Notes under the pieces: model-generated
Databases searched by the model: none
What the model was told of the DNA's origin: nothing
Seen by the model: only the letters and a program-made list of their open reading frames with translations
DNA from: JAAYBT01 sp964404395
GTDB lineage: Bacteria > Bacillota > Clostridia > Acetivibrionales > DTU013
DNA length: 15,073 bases
Assembly: GCA_964404395.1 (NCBI GenBank)
Contig: CAYOKA010000049.1
Location: 1-15,073, forward strand
Direction of reading: 5' to 3'
Translations under genes and position numbers: made by a program
Shown here: piece after piece, positions 7,660 to 15,000 of the stretch
Layout of the letters: the number at the start of each line of letters is the position of its first letter
Numbering within the stretch: the first letter of the stretch is position 1

Positions 7660-9162
7660 ATGGCGATTTTTTATAGTGAGCCGTCCAGAACATTTAGTGA
7701 GTACCTGCTGTTGCCAAACCTGACATTAAAAGAATGCATACCTCAAAACATAAATCTGGGAACACCGATTGTAAAATTTAAGAGAGGGGAAAAGGCCTCC
7801 ATAAACATCAACATACCGCTCGTATCTGCAGTTATGCAAGCAGTTTCGGATTCAAGAATGGCAATAGAGCTGGCAAGATGCGGAGGTCTTTCTTTTATCT
7901 ATGTTTCACAGCCGATTGAAGCACAGGCAGAGATGATTCGAAAGGTAAAGAAATACAAGGCAGGATTTGTTGTCAGTGATTCAAATCTGAAACCGGAGGA
8001 CACTCTCGCTGACGTACTTGAGCTGAAAGCCCGGACAGGGCATTCCACAGTAGGTATTACCGAGGATGGATCTCCAACCGGAAAACTACTTGGTTTGGTT
8101 ACCAGCAGGGACTATAGAGTGAGCAGGATGTCAACCGATAGAAAAATTAAAGAGTTTATGACACCATTTGAGTCACTTATTTATGCACAGGAGGGTATTA
8201 CTCTCAAAGAGGCCAATGATATGATATGGGATCACAAGCTTAATTGTTTACCGATTATCGATAAGAATCAAAATCTGCTCTATATGGTATTTAGAAAGGA
8301 CTATGACAGCCATAAGGAGAATCCGTTCGAACTGCTGGATTCGCATAAGAGATACATGACCGGAGCAGGAATCAATACAAGGGATTATATAGACAGGGTA
8401 CCGGCTCTTGTAGACGCAGGTGTAGATATCCTTTGTGTGGATTCATCCGATGGCTATACCGAATACCAAAAGGAAACGATTGAATGGGTACAGAAGAAAT
8501 ATAAAGGTGAAGTAAGAGTCGGCGGAGGAAATGTCGTTGATAAAGAAGGGTTCTTATATCTGGCCGATGCGGGCGCGGATTTTGTCAAGGTTGGCGTAGG
8601 CGGAGGTTCAATTTGTATTACCAGAGAGCAAAAAGGAATTGGACGCGGGCAGGCAACAGCATTGATGGAGGTTGCCGAGGCTAGGGATGAGTATTTTGAG
8701 AAGACAGGCATTTATATACCAATTTGCTCTGATGGCGGTATCGTTCATGATTATCATATGACACTGGCTCTTGCTATGGGAGCAAACTTTATTATGCTGG
8801 GTAGGTACTTTGCCAGGTTTGATGAAAGCCCCACAAGAAAGCTGAAAATCGGTAACAACTATGTGAAGGAATATTGGGGTGAAGGATCAAACAGGGCACG
8901 CAACTGGCAGCGATATGACATGGGCGGAAACCAGAAGATGGACTTCGAAGAAGGCGTTGACTCTTATGTGCCCTATGCAGGCAACTTAAAGGATAACCTT
9001 GAGACAACTTTGAGCAAACTTAGGTCGACTATGTGCACATGTGGCGCGCTTAACATTGACGAGCTTCACAAAAAGGCAAGATTGACGCTAGTGTCATCCA
9101 CAAGTATTATTGAGGGCGGAGCTCATGATGTTATACTGAAGGATAGCGAAACATCCGTTTAG
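7660..9162 (+). CDS. guaB: IMP dehydrogenase, Tritrichomonas foetus-like type
   Basis: This 500-residue enzyme oxidises IMP to XMP with NAD+, the committed step of GMP synthesis. The ATG at 7660 has AGGAGG (7645-7650) 9 bases upstream. The longer frame to 7561 covers the promoter. A (beta/alpha)8 barrel is interrupted by paired CBS domains (about 100-220). Catalytic Cys319 lies in GGGSICITREQKGIGRGQ, the IMP-phosphate region in CSDGGIVHDYHM (about 356-367), and the mobile flap contains ARNWQRYDMGG with Arg418-Tyr419. Cys319, Arg418 and Tyr419 fall on the same numbers as in the protozoan T. foetus enzyme. The C-terminal half (YWGEGS, YVPYAGNLKDN, STMCTCGAL, EGGAHDVI) also follows that enzyme rather than common bacterial GuaB, whose flap is quite different. 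The gene appears monocistronic. A second, canonical guaB elsewhere in the genome cannot be excluded. Confidence 0.96.
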   Translation: MAIFYSEPSRTFSEYLLLPNLTLKECIPQNINLGTPIVKFKRGEKASININIPLVSAVMQAVSDSRMAIELARCGGLSFIYVSQPIEAQAEMIRKVKKYKAGFVVSDSNLKPEDTLADVLELKARTGHSTVGITEDGSPTGKLLGLVTSRDYRVSRMSTDRKIKEFMTPFESLIYAQEGITLKEANDMIWDHKLNCLPIIDKNQNLLYMVFRKDYDSHKENPFELLDSHKRYMTGAGINTRDYIDRVPALVDAGVDILCVDSSDGYTEYQKETIEWVQKKYKGEVRVGGGNVVDKEGFLYLADAGADFVKVGVGGGSICITREQKGIGRGQATALMEVAEARDEYFEKTGIYIPICSDGGIVHDYHMTLALAMGANFIMLGRYFARFDESPTRKLKIGNNYVKEYWGEGSNRARNWQRYDMGGNQKMDFEEGVDSYVPYAGNLKDNLETTLSKLRSTMCTCGALNIDELHKKARLTLVSSTSIIEGGAHDVILKDSETSV

Positions 9163-9463
9163 GTTTTAGGGTAGTCTTCGCCTGGCTTATTCTCCAGCAC
9201 ATATTATGGTATAATATGTAAAAAGATGTATTGACATTATGGAGTCGGTATTCTATAATAGTTTAAAATATAAAAAGAATAGTGTATTTCTTAATAGTAT
9301 TAGTTTCTATATGCTTATATTGTGTGAAATTTTCTGGCACTGAAGATAATGAACAGTGCTATTTCATAAATTATGTTCAGCTTTTTGCAATCTACAACAG
9401 AATAAATATGGTGCAAAGGCATATATTATCAACACAAAATTAATTGGTAAAGGAGAGGCTCGA
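9163..9463. other. Spacer and long greA leader
   Basis: These 301 bases lack a gene. They hold a small inverted repeat (ACATATTA/TAATATGT, 9199-9219), the consensus promoter at 9231-9259 and then about 200 bases of AT-rich untranslated leader. Within the leader GCACTG (9337-9342) can pair with CAGTGC (9354-9359). Alternatively TGAACA (9350-9355) can pair with TGTTCA (9374-9379), which is followed by GCTTTTTGC. The two hairpins exclude each other, but both stems are only 6 bp. Nothing matches a riboswitch that I know. Confidence 0.5.
9231..9259 (+). promoter_or_regulatory. Perfect-consensus sigma-A promoter upstream of greA
   Basis: TTGACA (9231-9236), a 17-base spacer and TATAAT (9254-9259) match the full sigma-A consensus. 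Transcription would start near 9266, about 200 bases before the greA ATG. The gene is therefore probably strongly expressed, possibly together with lysS by read-through. Confidence 0.88.
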
Positions 9464-9940
9464 ATGGCAGGAAAAGAAGTCATAGTGACTTATGAGGGCT
9501 TAAAGAAGCTGGAGGAAGAACTTGAGCAACTTAGAGGACCTAAGCGAATGGAGATTAAAGAGAGGATTAAAGTAGCCCTTTCGTTTGGTGACATTTCTGA
9601 AAATTCTGAATACGACGAGGCAAAGAATGAACAAGCATATATTGAAGGCAGAATTTCACAGTTGGAAGCAATGCTTAAAAACGTAAGGGTAATTGATGAA
9701 GAAGATGTCAGCACCGATATGGTGACAATCGGTTCGAAGGTAGCGATTCTTGATATGGAGTACAATGAAAAAATTGTCTATTCGATAGTAGGGTCAACCG
9801 AGGCTGATCCTTCCCTGTATAAAATATCGAATGAATCACCCGTCGGAGGCGCACTTATGAATAAGAAGAAAGGAGATATCGTTGAAGCAACTGTGCCTGA
9901 TGGGATTTTGAAGTTTAAGATTTTGAAGATAGACAAATAA
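9464..9940 (+). CDS. greA: Transcription elongation factor GreA
   Basis: This is a 158-residue protein of standard GreA length. GreA inserts into the secondary channel of RNA polymerase and stimulates cleavage of backtracked RNA. The ATG at 9464 has AAAGGAGAGG (9450-9459) just upstream. The open frame extends to 9356 but without family similarity. The N-terminal coiled coil (about 10-75) carries the tip motif GDISENSEYDEAK, with Asp43 and Glu46 matching the catalytic acidic pair of E. coli GreA (Asp41, Glu44). The C-terminal FKBP-like domain (about 80-157) includes TIGSKVAI, SNESPVGGALMNKKKGD and the terminal KFKILKID. LysS follows, a common order in Firmicutes, with a hairpin between the two. 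Confidence 0.97.
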   Translation: MAGKEVIVTYEGLKKLEEELEQLRGPKRMEIKERIKVALSFGDISENSEYDEAKNEQAYIEGRISQLEAMLKNVRVIDEEDVSTDMVTIGSKVAILDMEYNEKIVYSIVGSTEADPSLYKISNESPVGGALMNKKKGDIVEATVPDGILKFKILKIDK

Positions 9941-9991
9941 AAGCTCGAGAAACTTGTATCTAAGGAATAATATAATATATAATGATGTAAG

Positions 9992-10021
9992 GAATAACAG
10001 TTTATAATTAAACTGTTATTC
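9992..10021 (+). terminator. Hairpin behind greA, probable (partial) terminator
   Basis: GAATAACAGTTT (9992-10003) pairs perfectly with AAACTGTTATTC (10010-10021) over a 6-base loop. TTATATATTTATATAT follows. The stem is AT-rich and the tail mixed A/T, so termination may be incomplete. It could leave some read-through into lysS, for which I see no clear separate promoter. Confidence 0.6.
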
Positions 10022-10101
10022 TTATATATTTATATATAGTTGTTAACTAAGGTGTTTATTAGCGGCTTAATTGAGAAATGCCAAAACATAGGAGGATTCA
10101 G

Positions 10102-11595
10102 ATGTCTGATAATATTGAAACTGGCGAAGATATAAATGATTTAAGTGAGATTCTAAAGGTTAGAAGATTGAAGCTACAGGAGCTTCAGCAAAGTGGAAAG
10201 GACCCCTTCGAGATCACAAAATATGATGTGTCACATCATTCAAATGAGATTATTGACGGATTTGAAGCATTGGAGGGCTCTTCTGTCTCTGTTGCCGGCA
10301 GGCTTATGTCAAAAAGGGGCATGGGCAAGGTTAGTTTCTGCGATTTGCAGGATCGCGGCGGTAGAATACAGCTTTATATAAAGGTTGACGATATAGGGGA
10401 GGAAGAGTATTCAGAGTTTAAAAAGTCAGATATTGGTGATATGATAGGTGTTAAGGGAACAGTGTTTAGAACTAGAAGAGGGGAGATATCCATTAAGGCG
10501 GCCGGTATTATTCTACTGGCAAAGTCTCTACTGCCATTACCCGAAAAATGGCACGGGCTGAAGGATGTTGACTTGCGTTATAGGCAGAGATACTTGGACC
10601 TGATAATTAATCCCGATGTGAAAAAAAACTTTATCACCAGAAGCAAAATTATTACTGAGATAAGAAGATTTCTTGATGATAGAGGATTTTTGGAGGTTGA
10701 CACGCCGATTCTAAGCACGATTCAAGGAGGTGCGACGGCTAAGCCATTTATCACGCATCATAACACTCTTGATCTGGATCTCTACCTTAGAGTAGCACCT
10801 GAGTTATATCTGAAACGCCTTATTGTCGGTGGCTTAGAAAAGGTCTATGAGATGGGCAGAATGTTCAGAAATGAAGGTATGTCTATTAAGCATAATCCTG
10901 AGTTTACAATGATGGAGGTTTATGAGGCATATACTGATTATAATGGTATGATGGAGCTGACCGAAGCACTTATCTCAACTGTGACCGAAACAGTACTGGG
11001 TACAACCAAAATAACCTACCAGGGTCATGATATCGACTTAACCCCGCCATGGAATAGGATGACAATGCATGATGCTGTTCTTAAATATTCCGGAGTTGAC
11101 TTTGATGCTATCGAAAGCGATGAGGATGCACGTAAAGTTGCAAGCGAGAAGCACCTGCATGTGGATTCCAATATGACAAAGGGTGAGGTAATGAGTCTTA
11201 TGTTTGAGGAAATGGCTGAAGAGCACCTGGTTCAACCAACCTTCATTATGGATTATCCGGCTGAGATATCGCCTCTTGCAAAAAGTAAACCGGATAGACC
11301 TGAGCTGACAGAGAGATTTGAACTGTTTATAACCGGAAGGGAAATGGCTAATGCATATTCGGAGCTGAACGATCCAATTGATCAAAAAGAGAGATTTCTC
11401 AAGCAGGTTCAAAGGAGAGAGGCCGGTGATGAAGAGGCAAATATGATGGATGACGATTACGTTAATGCACTGGAATATGGTCTGCCGCCTACAGGTGGAT
11501 TGGGTATCGGTATCGACAGACTGATTATGCTTTTGACGGATTCATATTCTATTAGGGATATCTTGCTTTTTCCCACGATGAAGCCGAAGGATTAG
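10102..11595 (+). CDS. lysS: Lysyl-tRNA synthetase, class II
   Basis: This is a 497-residue class II lysyl-tRNA synthetase, which charges tRNA-Lys using ATP. I chose the ATG at 10102, since AGGAGG (10090-10095) lies 6 bases upstream. An in-frame ATG at 10078 would put that site inside the gene. An OB-fold anticodon-binding domain spans about 60-145 (SVSVAGRLMSKRGMGKVSF). The catalytic domain runs from about 175 with RSKIITEIRRFLDDRGFLEVDTP (motif 1 region, 180-202), motif 2 at about 254-277 (FRNEGMSIKHNPEFTMMEVY) and motif 3 at 466-477 (GLGIGIDRLIML). REMANAYSELNDP (about 413-425) is the lysine-pocket segment typical of LysS. Length and motifs are complete, so it should be functional. It follows greA. 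Confidence 0.97.
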   Translation: MSDNIETGEDINDLSEILKVRRLKLQELQQSGKDPFEITKYDVSHHSNEIIDGFEALEGSSVSVAGRLMSKRGMGKVSFCDLQDRGGRIQLYIKVDDIGEEEYSEFKKSDIGDMIGVKGTVFRTRRGEISIKAAGIILLAKSLLPLPEKWHGLKDVDLRYRQRYLDLIINPDVKKNFITRSKIITEIRRFLDDRGFLEVDTPILSTIQGGATAKPFITHHNTLDLDLYLRVAPELYLKRLIVGGLEKVYEMGRMFRNEGMSIKHNPEFTMMEVYEAYTDYNGMMELTEALISTVTETVLGTTKITYQGHDIDLTPPWNRMTMHDAVLKYSGVDFDAIESDEDARKVASEKHLHVDSNMTKGEVMSLMFEEMAEEHLVQPTFIMDYPAEISPLAKSKPDRPELTERFELFITGREMANAYSELNDPIDQKERFLKQVQRREAGDEEANMMDDDYVNALEYGLPPTGGLGIGIDRLIMLLTDSYSIRDILLFPTMKPKD

Positions 11596-11690
11596 TAGGA
11601 CACAGTAAAAATAAAAGCCACAAGCCAAAGGCAAGGGCGTTTAGCAATAAATGAGTGAAAGCAGCAGCGATGGGGAGGTGGAGCGCAGGT

Positions 11691-12719
11691 ATGACAAAAA
11701 AGGAAGCTCGAGAAATTCTTAGGGTTACCAAAGAAACGAGCAAGCAAGAAATTGAGAGGAAATATGCCATATATATTAGAAGGCACAGGATGGAGGTTGA
11801 GCAGGCGAAAGCAGCGGCAAGGCAGAAGTTAGCTGAGGCTCAGGATCTTGCAGTGGATACAACCGACACCACCAATTTTGATGCAACGCCCACAGCCGAC
11901 ACCCCCGGGCAAAGCCCCACAGCTGTACAGGATAAAGAGAACAGGTCAACGAAATACGACTTTGATCAGATTACACAGGCCTATAATGTTTTAATGGGAT
12001 ATGAGATTACAGTGAAGGAAGAACCGCCAAGTAAGGTAGCGCCATTACTGGAGAAAGTAGGCATAGATGAAAAGAAAGCAAAAAACTTTTTCTTCTATTA
12101 TAAATATCATATACTCATTGGCATATTACTTATAATAGTTACCGTGTTTACAATAAGGGGATGTGTTAAAAGGGTAGATCCTGATTTTAATTTAGCATTT
12201 ATCGGATGGTTTGATTACAGTAGTGCATCGGAGGATTTGATCCAGAGCATTAAAGCAAATGTGCCTGAAATACTGGAACCTGGAATCGATGGAGCTCATA
12301 TAGCGGATGACAGCTCTGGGGAGCAGGAATATGCTATGCATATGAAAGCCACTGTTCTTGTCATAGCAGGAGATATCGATGTGTTCATAATGGATAAGGC
12401 TTGTTTTGAAACATATGCAAAGCAGGGAGCTTTTATGAGCTTGGATGAAATTGCCCCTCGGCTTGGGGTGGATCCGGAGGAGAATGGGGAGCTTATTGTC
12501 AGAATCGAAGATGACTCACTAGAAACTGAGGAGGGCTCGCCCGAAGCATTGGAATCTTCGCAGATTGAGCAGGAGGAGCATCTTTACGGGATCGATGTAT
12601 CAGACAGCACTGCTATGAGGCAGTCAGGAGTCATAGGAAAAGAGATGATAGCTTCAATATATGCTGGCTGTGACCAGCTAGATAAAGCAGAAAAGCTAAT
12701 ACAGTTTTTGGTGAAGTAA
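11691..12719 (+). CDS. Membrane-anchored protein with J-domain-like N-terminus, possible sensor of the sigma cassette
   Basis: This is a 342-residue protein I cannot assign to a named family. The ATG at 11691 follows GGGGAGGTGG by about 10 bases; an upstream in-frame GTG at 11655 lacks a site. Residues 1-33 (EAREILRVTKETSKQEIERKY) look like helices I-II of a J-domain, and 88-104 (YDFDQITQAYNVLMGYE) like helix III. The HPD tripeptide is absent, and an Ala/Thr/Pro-rich stretch of about 50 residues lies between the two parts. One transmembrane segment (about 139-157) follows. The C-terminal 180 residues should therefore be outside the cell. One part, DVFIMDKACFETYAKQGAFMSLDE (about 230-253), recalls solute-binding proteins. 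The RsbV-like gene begins 41 bp downstream, suggesting one transcript and possibly an input to the partner-switching system. That role is inference. Confidence 0.85.
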   Translation: MTKKEAREILRVTKETSKQEIERKYAIYIRRHRMEVEQAKAAARQKLAEAQDLAVDTTDTTNFDATPTADTPGQSPTAVQDKENRSTKYDFDQITQAYNVLMGYEITVKEEPPSKVAPLLEKVGIDEKKAKNFFFYYKYHILIGILLIIVTVFTIRGCVKRVDPDFNLAFIGWFDYSSASEDLIQSIKANVPEILEPGIDGAHIADDSSGEQEYAMHMKATVLVIAGDIDVFIMDKACFETYAKQGAFMSLDEIAPRLGVDPEENGELIVRIEDDSLETEEGSPEALESSQIEQEEHLYGIDVSDSTAMRQSGVIGKEMIASIYAGCDQLDKAEKLIQFLVK

Positions 12720-12760
12720 TGCTATGATTTACATAAATGCGATAGATAGGAGGAAAGTCA

Positions 12761-13075
12761 ATGTCAAGCGAATTGATTATGGCTCAGGTAGAATCTGACC
12801 AGGTAACAAAGGTGGCAGTAAGCGGCGAAATAGACATATACACTGCCCAACAATTCAAAGAGAGGCTCTATCAAATTGTGGACAGCAGCACAAAGGATCT
12901 TGTTATAGACTGTAGCGATTTGAATTATATTGACAGTACAGGTCTGGGCATATTTGTCGGGGCTTTGAAAAAAACAAGGCTTACTGATAGGAGTATCAGC
13001 CTTGAAAATATCAGAGAGAACATTAGGAAGCTATTTAACATTACTGGCCTGGACAAGCTTTTTATAATTCGGTGA
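12761..13075 (+). CDS. rsbV: Anti-anti-sigma factor, RsbV/SpoIIAA-like STAS protein
   Basis: This is a 104-residue single STAS-domain protein. In partner switching the unphosphorylated form binds the anti-sigma kinase and frees the sigma factor, while phosphorylation by that kinase inactivates it. TAGGAGG (12747-12753) precedes the ATG by 7 bases. The conserved core KVAVSGEIDIYTAQQFK (about 17-33) is followed by the phosphorylation loop YIDSTGLGIF, where Ser59 is the expected phosphoacceptor. LFNITGLDKLF ends the domain. The gene is directly followed, 26 bp later, by an RsbW-like gene and then the sigma factor, the rsbV-rsbW-sigB order. A spoIIAA identity is less likely, because the sigma factor downstream is of the B rather than F type. 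Confidence 0.94.
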   Translation: MSSELIMAQVESDQVTKVAVSGEIDIYTAQQFKERLYQIVDSSTKDLVIDCSDLNYIDSTGLGIFVGALKKTRLTDRSISLENIRENIRKLFNITGLDKLFIIR

Positions 13076-13101
13076 AGTAGTAAAAAAAGGAGCGGAATAA
13101 G

Positions 13102-13506
13102 ATGGAGTCACAGGATAAAATCATTTTGAAACTGCCTTGTAAACCCGAATATGTCAGTGTGGCAAGGCTTACTGTATCGGGGATTGCCAGCAGAATGGGT
13201 TTTGATATTGAGACTGTAGAGGATATTAAGGTTGCGATATCGGAGGTCTGCAACAGGATTATTGATGTGGCCAGCTCATCTGACAGACAGTATGAGGTTT
13301 GGTTTAATATAGGTGCGCAGAAATTGACGATTTGTTTTAACTCGGACATTGAGCGAATCGACTGTATGTTTAGTGATGACGAGGAAGGTCTTGGGGTGGC
13401 TATAATCAACGCATTTATGGATGAGGTCGAGTATTGCCCTAAAGGGAAGAGTTATATTTTATCCATGGCAAAATACAATGAGGTGATAACCTGCAATGGA
13501 TTATAA
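13102..13506 (+). CDS. rsbW: RsbW-like anti-sigma factor with degenerate ATP-binding site
   Basis: This 134-residue GHKL-fold protein sits where RsbW, the sigma-B binding kinase, is expected. AAGGAG (13087-13092) precedes the ATG. The N-terminal half is typical (KPEYVSVARLTVSGIASRMG, then VEDIKVAISEVC). The ATP-site boxes are not. The N-box should read E-x-x-x-N, but here Glu48 is followed by V-C-N-R, placing Arg52 where the Mg-binding Asn belongs. The G1 box DxGxG is absent: the aligned region reads CFNSDIERID. A G2-like EGLGVAII (about 95-102) and MDEVEY remain. It probably still folds and may bind the sigma factor, but kinase activity is doubtful. The last 11 bases overlap the sigma gene, implying coupled, roughly equal synthesis. 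The frame is intact, so this is not a pseudogene by ordinary signs. Confidence 0.88.
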   Translation: MESQDKIILKLPCKPEYVSVARLTVSGIASRMGFDIETVEDIKVAISEVCNRIIDVASSSDRQYEVWFNIGAQKLTICFNSDIERIDCMFSDDEEGLGVAIINAFMDEVEYCPKGKSYILSMAKYNEVITCNGL

Positions 13507-14257
13507 TCGTGAATCAACTGCAGTAAAGAATCCAGATGATAACGATACTCTTTTTGCCAGATATATCGTTGACAGAGATGTTGCCATCAGAAATGAGATT
13601 GTTAGCAGACATTTGTATCTTGCAGAAATCATATCAAGAAAGTTCTTAAACCGCGGAGTAGATTATGATGATATCTATCAGGTGGCTTCTGTTGCATTGA
13701 TTAACGCCGTGGAGCGTTTCAACCCTGAAAAAGGGTTTAAATTCGTAAGCTTCGCTACGCCAACAATTATTGGTGAAATAAAAAGGTATTTCCGTGATAA
13801 AAATGCTGCAATCAGGATACCCAGACGAATTTATGAGGCCTATCAAAAAGTGAACATTGCAAAAGAACGGTTATCTCAGAAACTTAACAGAAATCCAAAA
13901 GCTGATGAAATTGCGGAGTTTCTAGAAATTAGAACTGAAGCTGTGCTAGAGATTATTGAATCATGGAATGCATATAACATGCAGTCCTTCGACCAAAATG
14001 TTTACAACGACGACGATCTGGAGTTGTATGAAACCATCGGGGATGAGGATGCCACTTTTGAAAGGATTGAAAACAGAGACTTCTTGGAGAAGAGCCTCGA
14101 CAAGTTTAATGAGGTTGAGAGAGAGTTTATTCATCTTCGATATTTTAATAGAAAGACACAAAAAGAGATTGCAGAAAGAATAGGCGTATCGCAAATGTAT
14201 ATTTCGCGCCTGGAACGAAAGGTGCTTGAAAGGTTTAGGAAATTGCTGCCCAAATAG
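13496..14257 (+). CDS. sigB: RNA polymerase sigma factor, SigB/SigF/SigG family (SigB-like)
   Basis: This is a 253-residue alternative sigma-70 family factor. The ATG at 13496 overlaps the preceding gene by 11 bases and has GAGGTGAT (13480-13487) inside that gene. Region 2 (about 35-105) contains DYDDIYQVASVALINAVERF and FVSFATPTIIGEIKRYFRD, which bind the -10 element and core polymerase. Region 3 starts at IRIPRRIYEAY (about 106-116). Region 4 (about 200-250) carries the helix-turn-helix TQKEIAERIGVSQMYISRLE, which contacts the -35 element. The sequence is closer to SigB than to sporulation SigF or SigG (for instance IRIPRR rather than VKVSRS). With rsbV and rsbW upstream it forms a partner-switching module controlling a general-stress-type regulon. 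A sigma-B-like promoter lies just downstream. Confidence 0.94.
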   Translation: MDYNRESTAVKNPDDNDTLFARYIVDRDVAIRNEIVSRHLYLAEIISRKFLNRGVDYDDIYQVASVALINAVERFNPEKGFKFVSFATPTIIGEIKRYFRDKNAAIRIPRRIYEAYQKVNIAKERLSQKLNRNPKADEIAEFLEIRTEAVLEIIESWNAYNMQSFDQNVYNDDDLELYETIGDEDATFERIENRDFLEKSLDKFNEVEREFIHLRYFNRKTQKEIAERIGVSQMYISRLERKVLERFRKLLPK

Positions 14258-14414
14258 GGCGTTTTGGACATAAAATATAAGTAATGGTTCTCAACAAATA
14301 GTTCATTGCATTACATTATGTTGTTTATTAATAATCAGTGGGGGGTAAGTTACATGTATAGATTGCATCTGCGCATCATGTGAGGCAGGGGAGCATCGTG
14401 GCAGATAATAATTC
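14258..14414 (+). other. Intergenic region with two short ORFs before the second kinase gene
   Basis: Two very short frames, each with a fair ribosome site, precede or overlap the second kinase gene. One is 14354-14383 (MYRLHLRIM, after GGGGGGT) and the other 14398-14430 (GTG start, MADNNSCIDT, after AGGGGAG). The first would be excluded if transcription starts at about 14355 from the sigma-B-like promoter. The ribosome site of the first coincides with the -10 of that promoter. They may be chance. Confidence 0.35.
14323..14348 (+). promoter_or_regulatory. Candidate sigma-B-type promoter
   Basis: GTTTAT (14323-14328), a 14-base spacer and GGGTAA (14343-14348) agree with the Bacillus sigma-B consensus GTTTWW-N12-15-GGGWAW. 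It lies between the SigB-like gene and the second GHKL kinase gene and reads toward the latter. Transcription would start near 14355. The G-run also resembles a ribosome site for a 9-codon ORF at 14354, which is the competing reading. Recognition by this sigma factor is inferred. Confidence 0.55.
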
Positions 14415-14912
14415 ATGTATCGATACATAAAGGGCGTGGAGAGTTTGAAAAGGCTTAATGCATATAAGAGCCTTGTTCCCAGTAAAATAGGCAGCATTAA
14501 AATGGTTGTAGGAGATCTAATTTGTAATCTTGAGCAATGCTTTGGTGCACTTGATGATTGTAGCTTATTTGAATTAAGGGTGATACTAAATGAGCTACTA
14601 GTAAATGCTATCAAGCACGGGAATAGGGATGATGAAAATAAGAAAATTAAAATTGATGCTAGTATAGTAGATCATAGGGAACTGTTAGTTATTGTCGAAG
14701 ACGAAGGGCGTGGATATGACTATGATCATCTTTGCGATATTATCAGCCCTTTTTGCGCAGAAAAGAAACCATCCGATGTTTCTGAATGTTCTGAATGTGG
14801 GAGAGGCATTTTAATCATAAAAAGCTTATGTGACAGTGTCCAAGTTAATGCGAGGGGAAACAGGACTGTCATTCTTAAAAGGATATCAAAAGCCAGCGTA
14901 AAGACAGATTGA
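14415..14912 (+). CDS. Second RsbW/SpoIIAB-like GHKL ATP-binding protein, intact ATP site
   Basis: This is a serine-kinase-type anti-sigma regulatory protein of 165 residues from the ATG at 14415. That ATG lacks a close ribosome site. A TTG at 14445 (MKRLNAYKS) with GGAG just upstream is an alternative start giving 155 residues. All ATP-site boxes are present: N-box ELRVILNELLVNAIKHGN with Glu60 and Asn64, G1 box VEDEGRGYD (DxGxG at 96-100), and G2 ECGRGILIIKSL (GRG at 129-131). It follows the sigma gene by 157 bp behind a sigma-B-like promoter. It could be the real kinase for the RsbV-like protein, replacing the degenerate RsbW-like protein, or could act on another target. Its partner is not shown by the sequence. 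Confidence 0.9.
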   Translation: MYRYIKGVESLKRLNAYKSLVPSKIGSIKMVVGDLICNLEQCFGALDDCSLFELRVILNELLVNAIKHGNRDDENKKIKIDASIVDHRELLVIVEDEGRGYDYDHLCDIISPFCAEKKPSDVSECSECGRGILIIKSLCDSVQVNARGNRTVILKRISKASVKTD

Positions 14913-14971
14913 TTATTGTTTTAGTCTGTAGATTCACAATAAAGGTGGTAAAAATTAAATTAAAAAAGTGG

Positions 14972-15000
14972 TTGACAATGTGATTACATCGTGATACTAT
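14972..15000 (+). promoter_or_regulatory. Strong sigma-A promoter at the window end, possibly of an rRNA operon
   Basis: TTGACA (14972-14977), 17 bases, then TACTAT (14995-15000) form a strong promoter. The transcript would begin in AAGCCGCTCAAAACGGCGGC (15005-15024), which can fold as GCCG/CGGC. This is followed by GCCT/AGGC-type pairing near 15036-15049. A hairpin of this GCCGC...GGC type directly after a strong promoter resembles leaders of Firmicutes rRNA operons. No 16S sequence is reached before the window ends. Confidence 0.6.

Noticed and set aside
12761..14257. spoIIAA-spoIIAB-sigF sporulation operon
   Set aside because: The gene order is the same, but region 3 (IRIPRRIYE) and the region 2 wording are of the SigB type, and the middle protein lacks the SpoIIAB kinase motifs.
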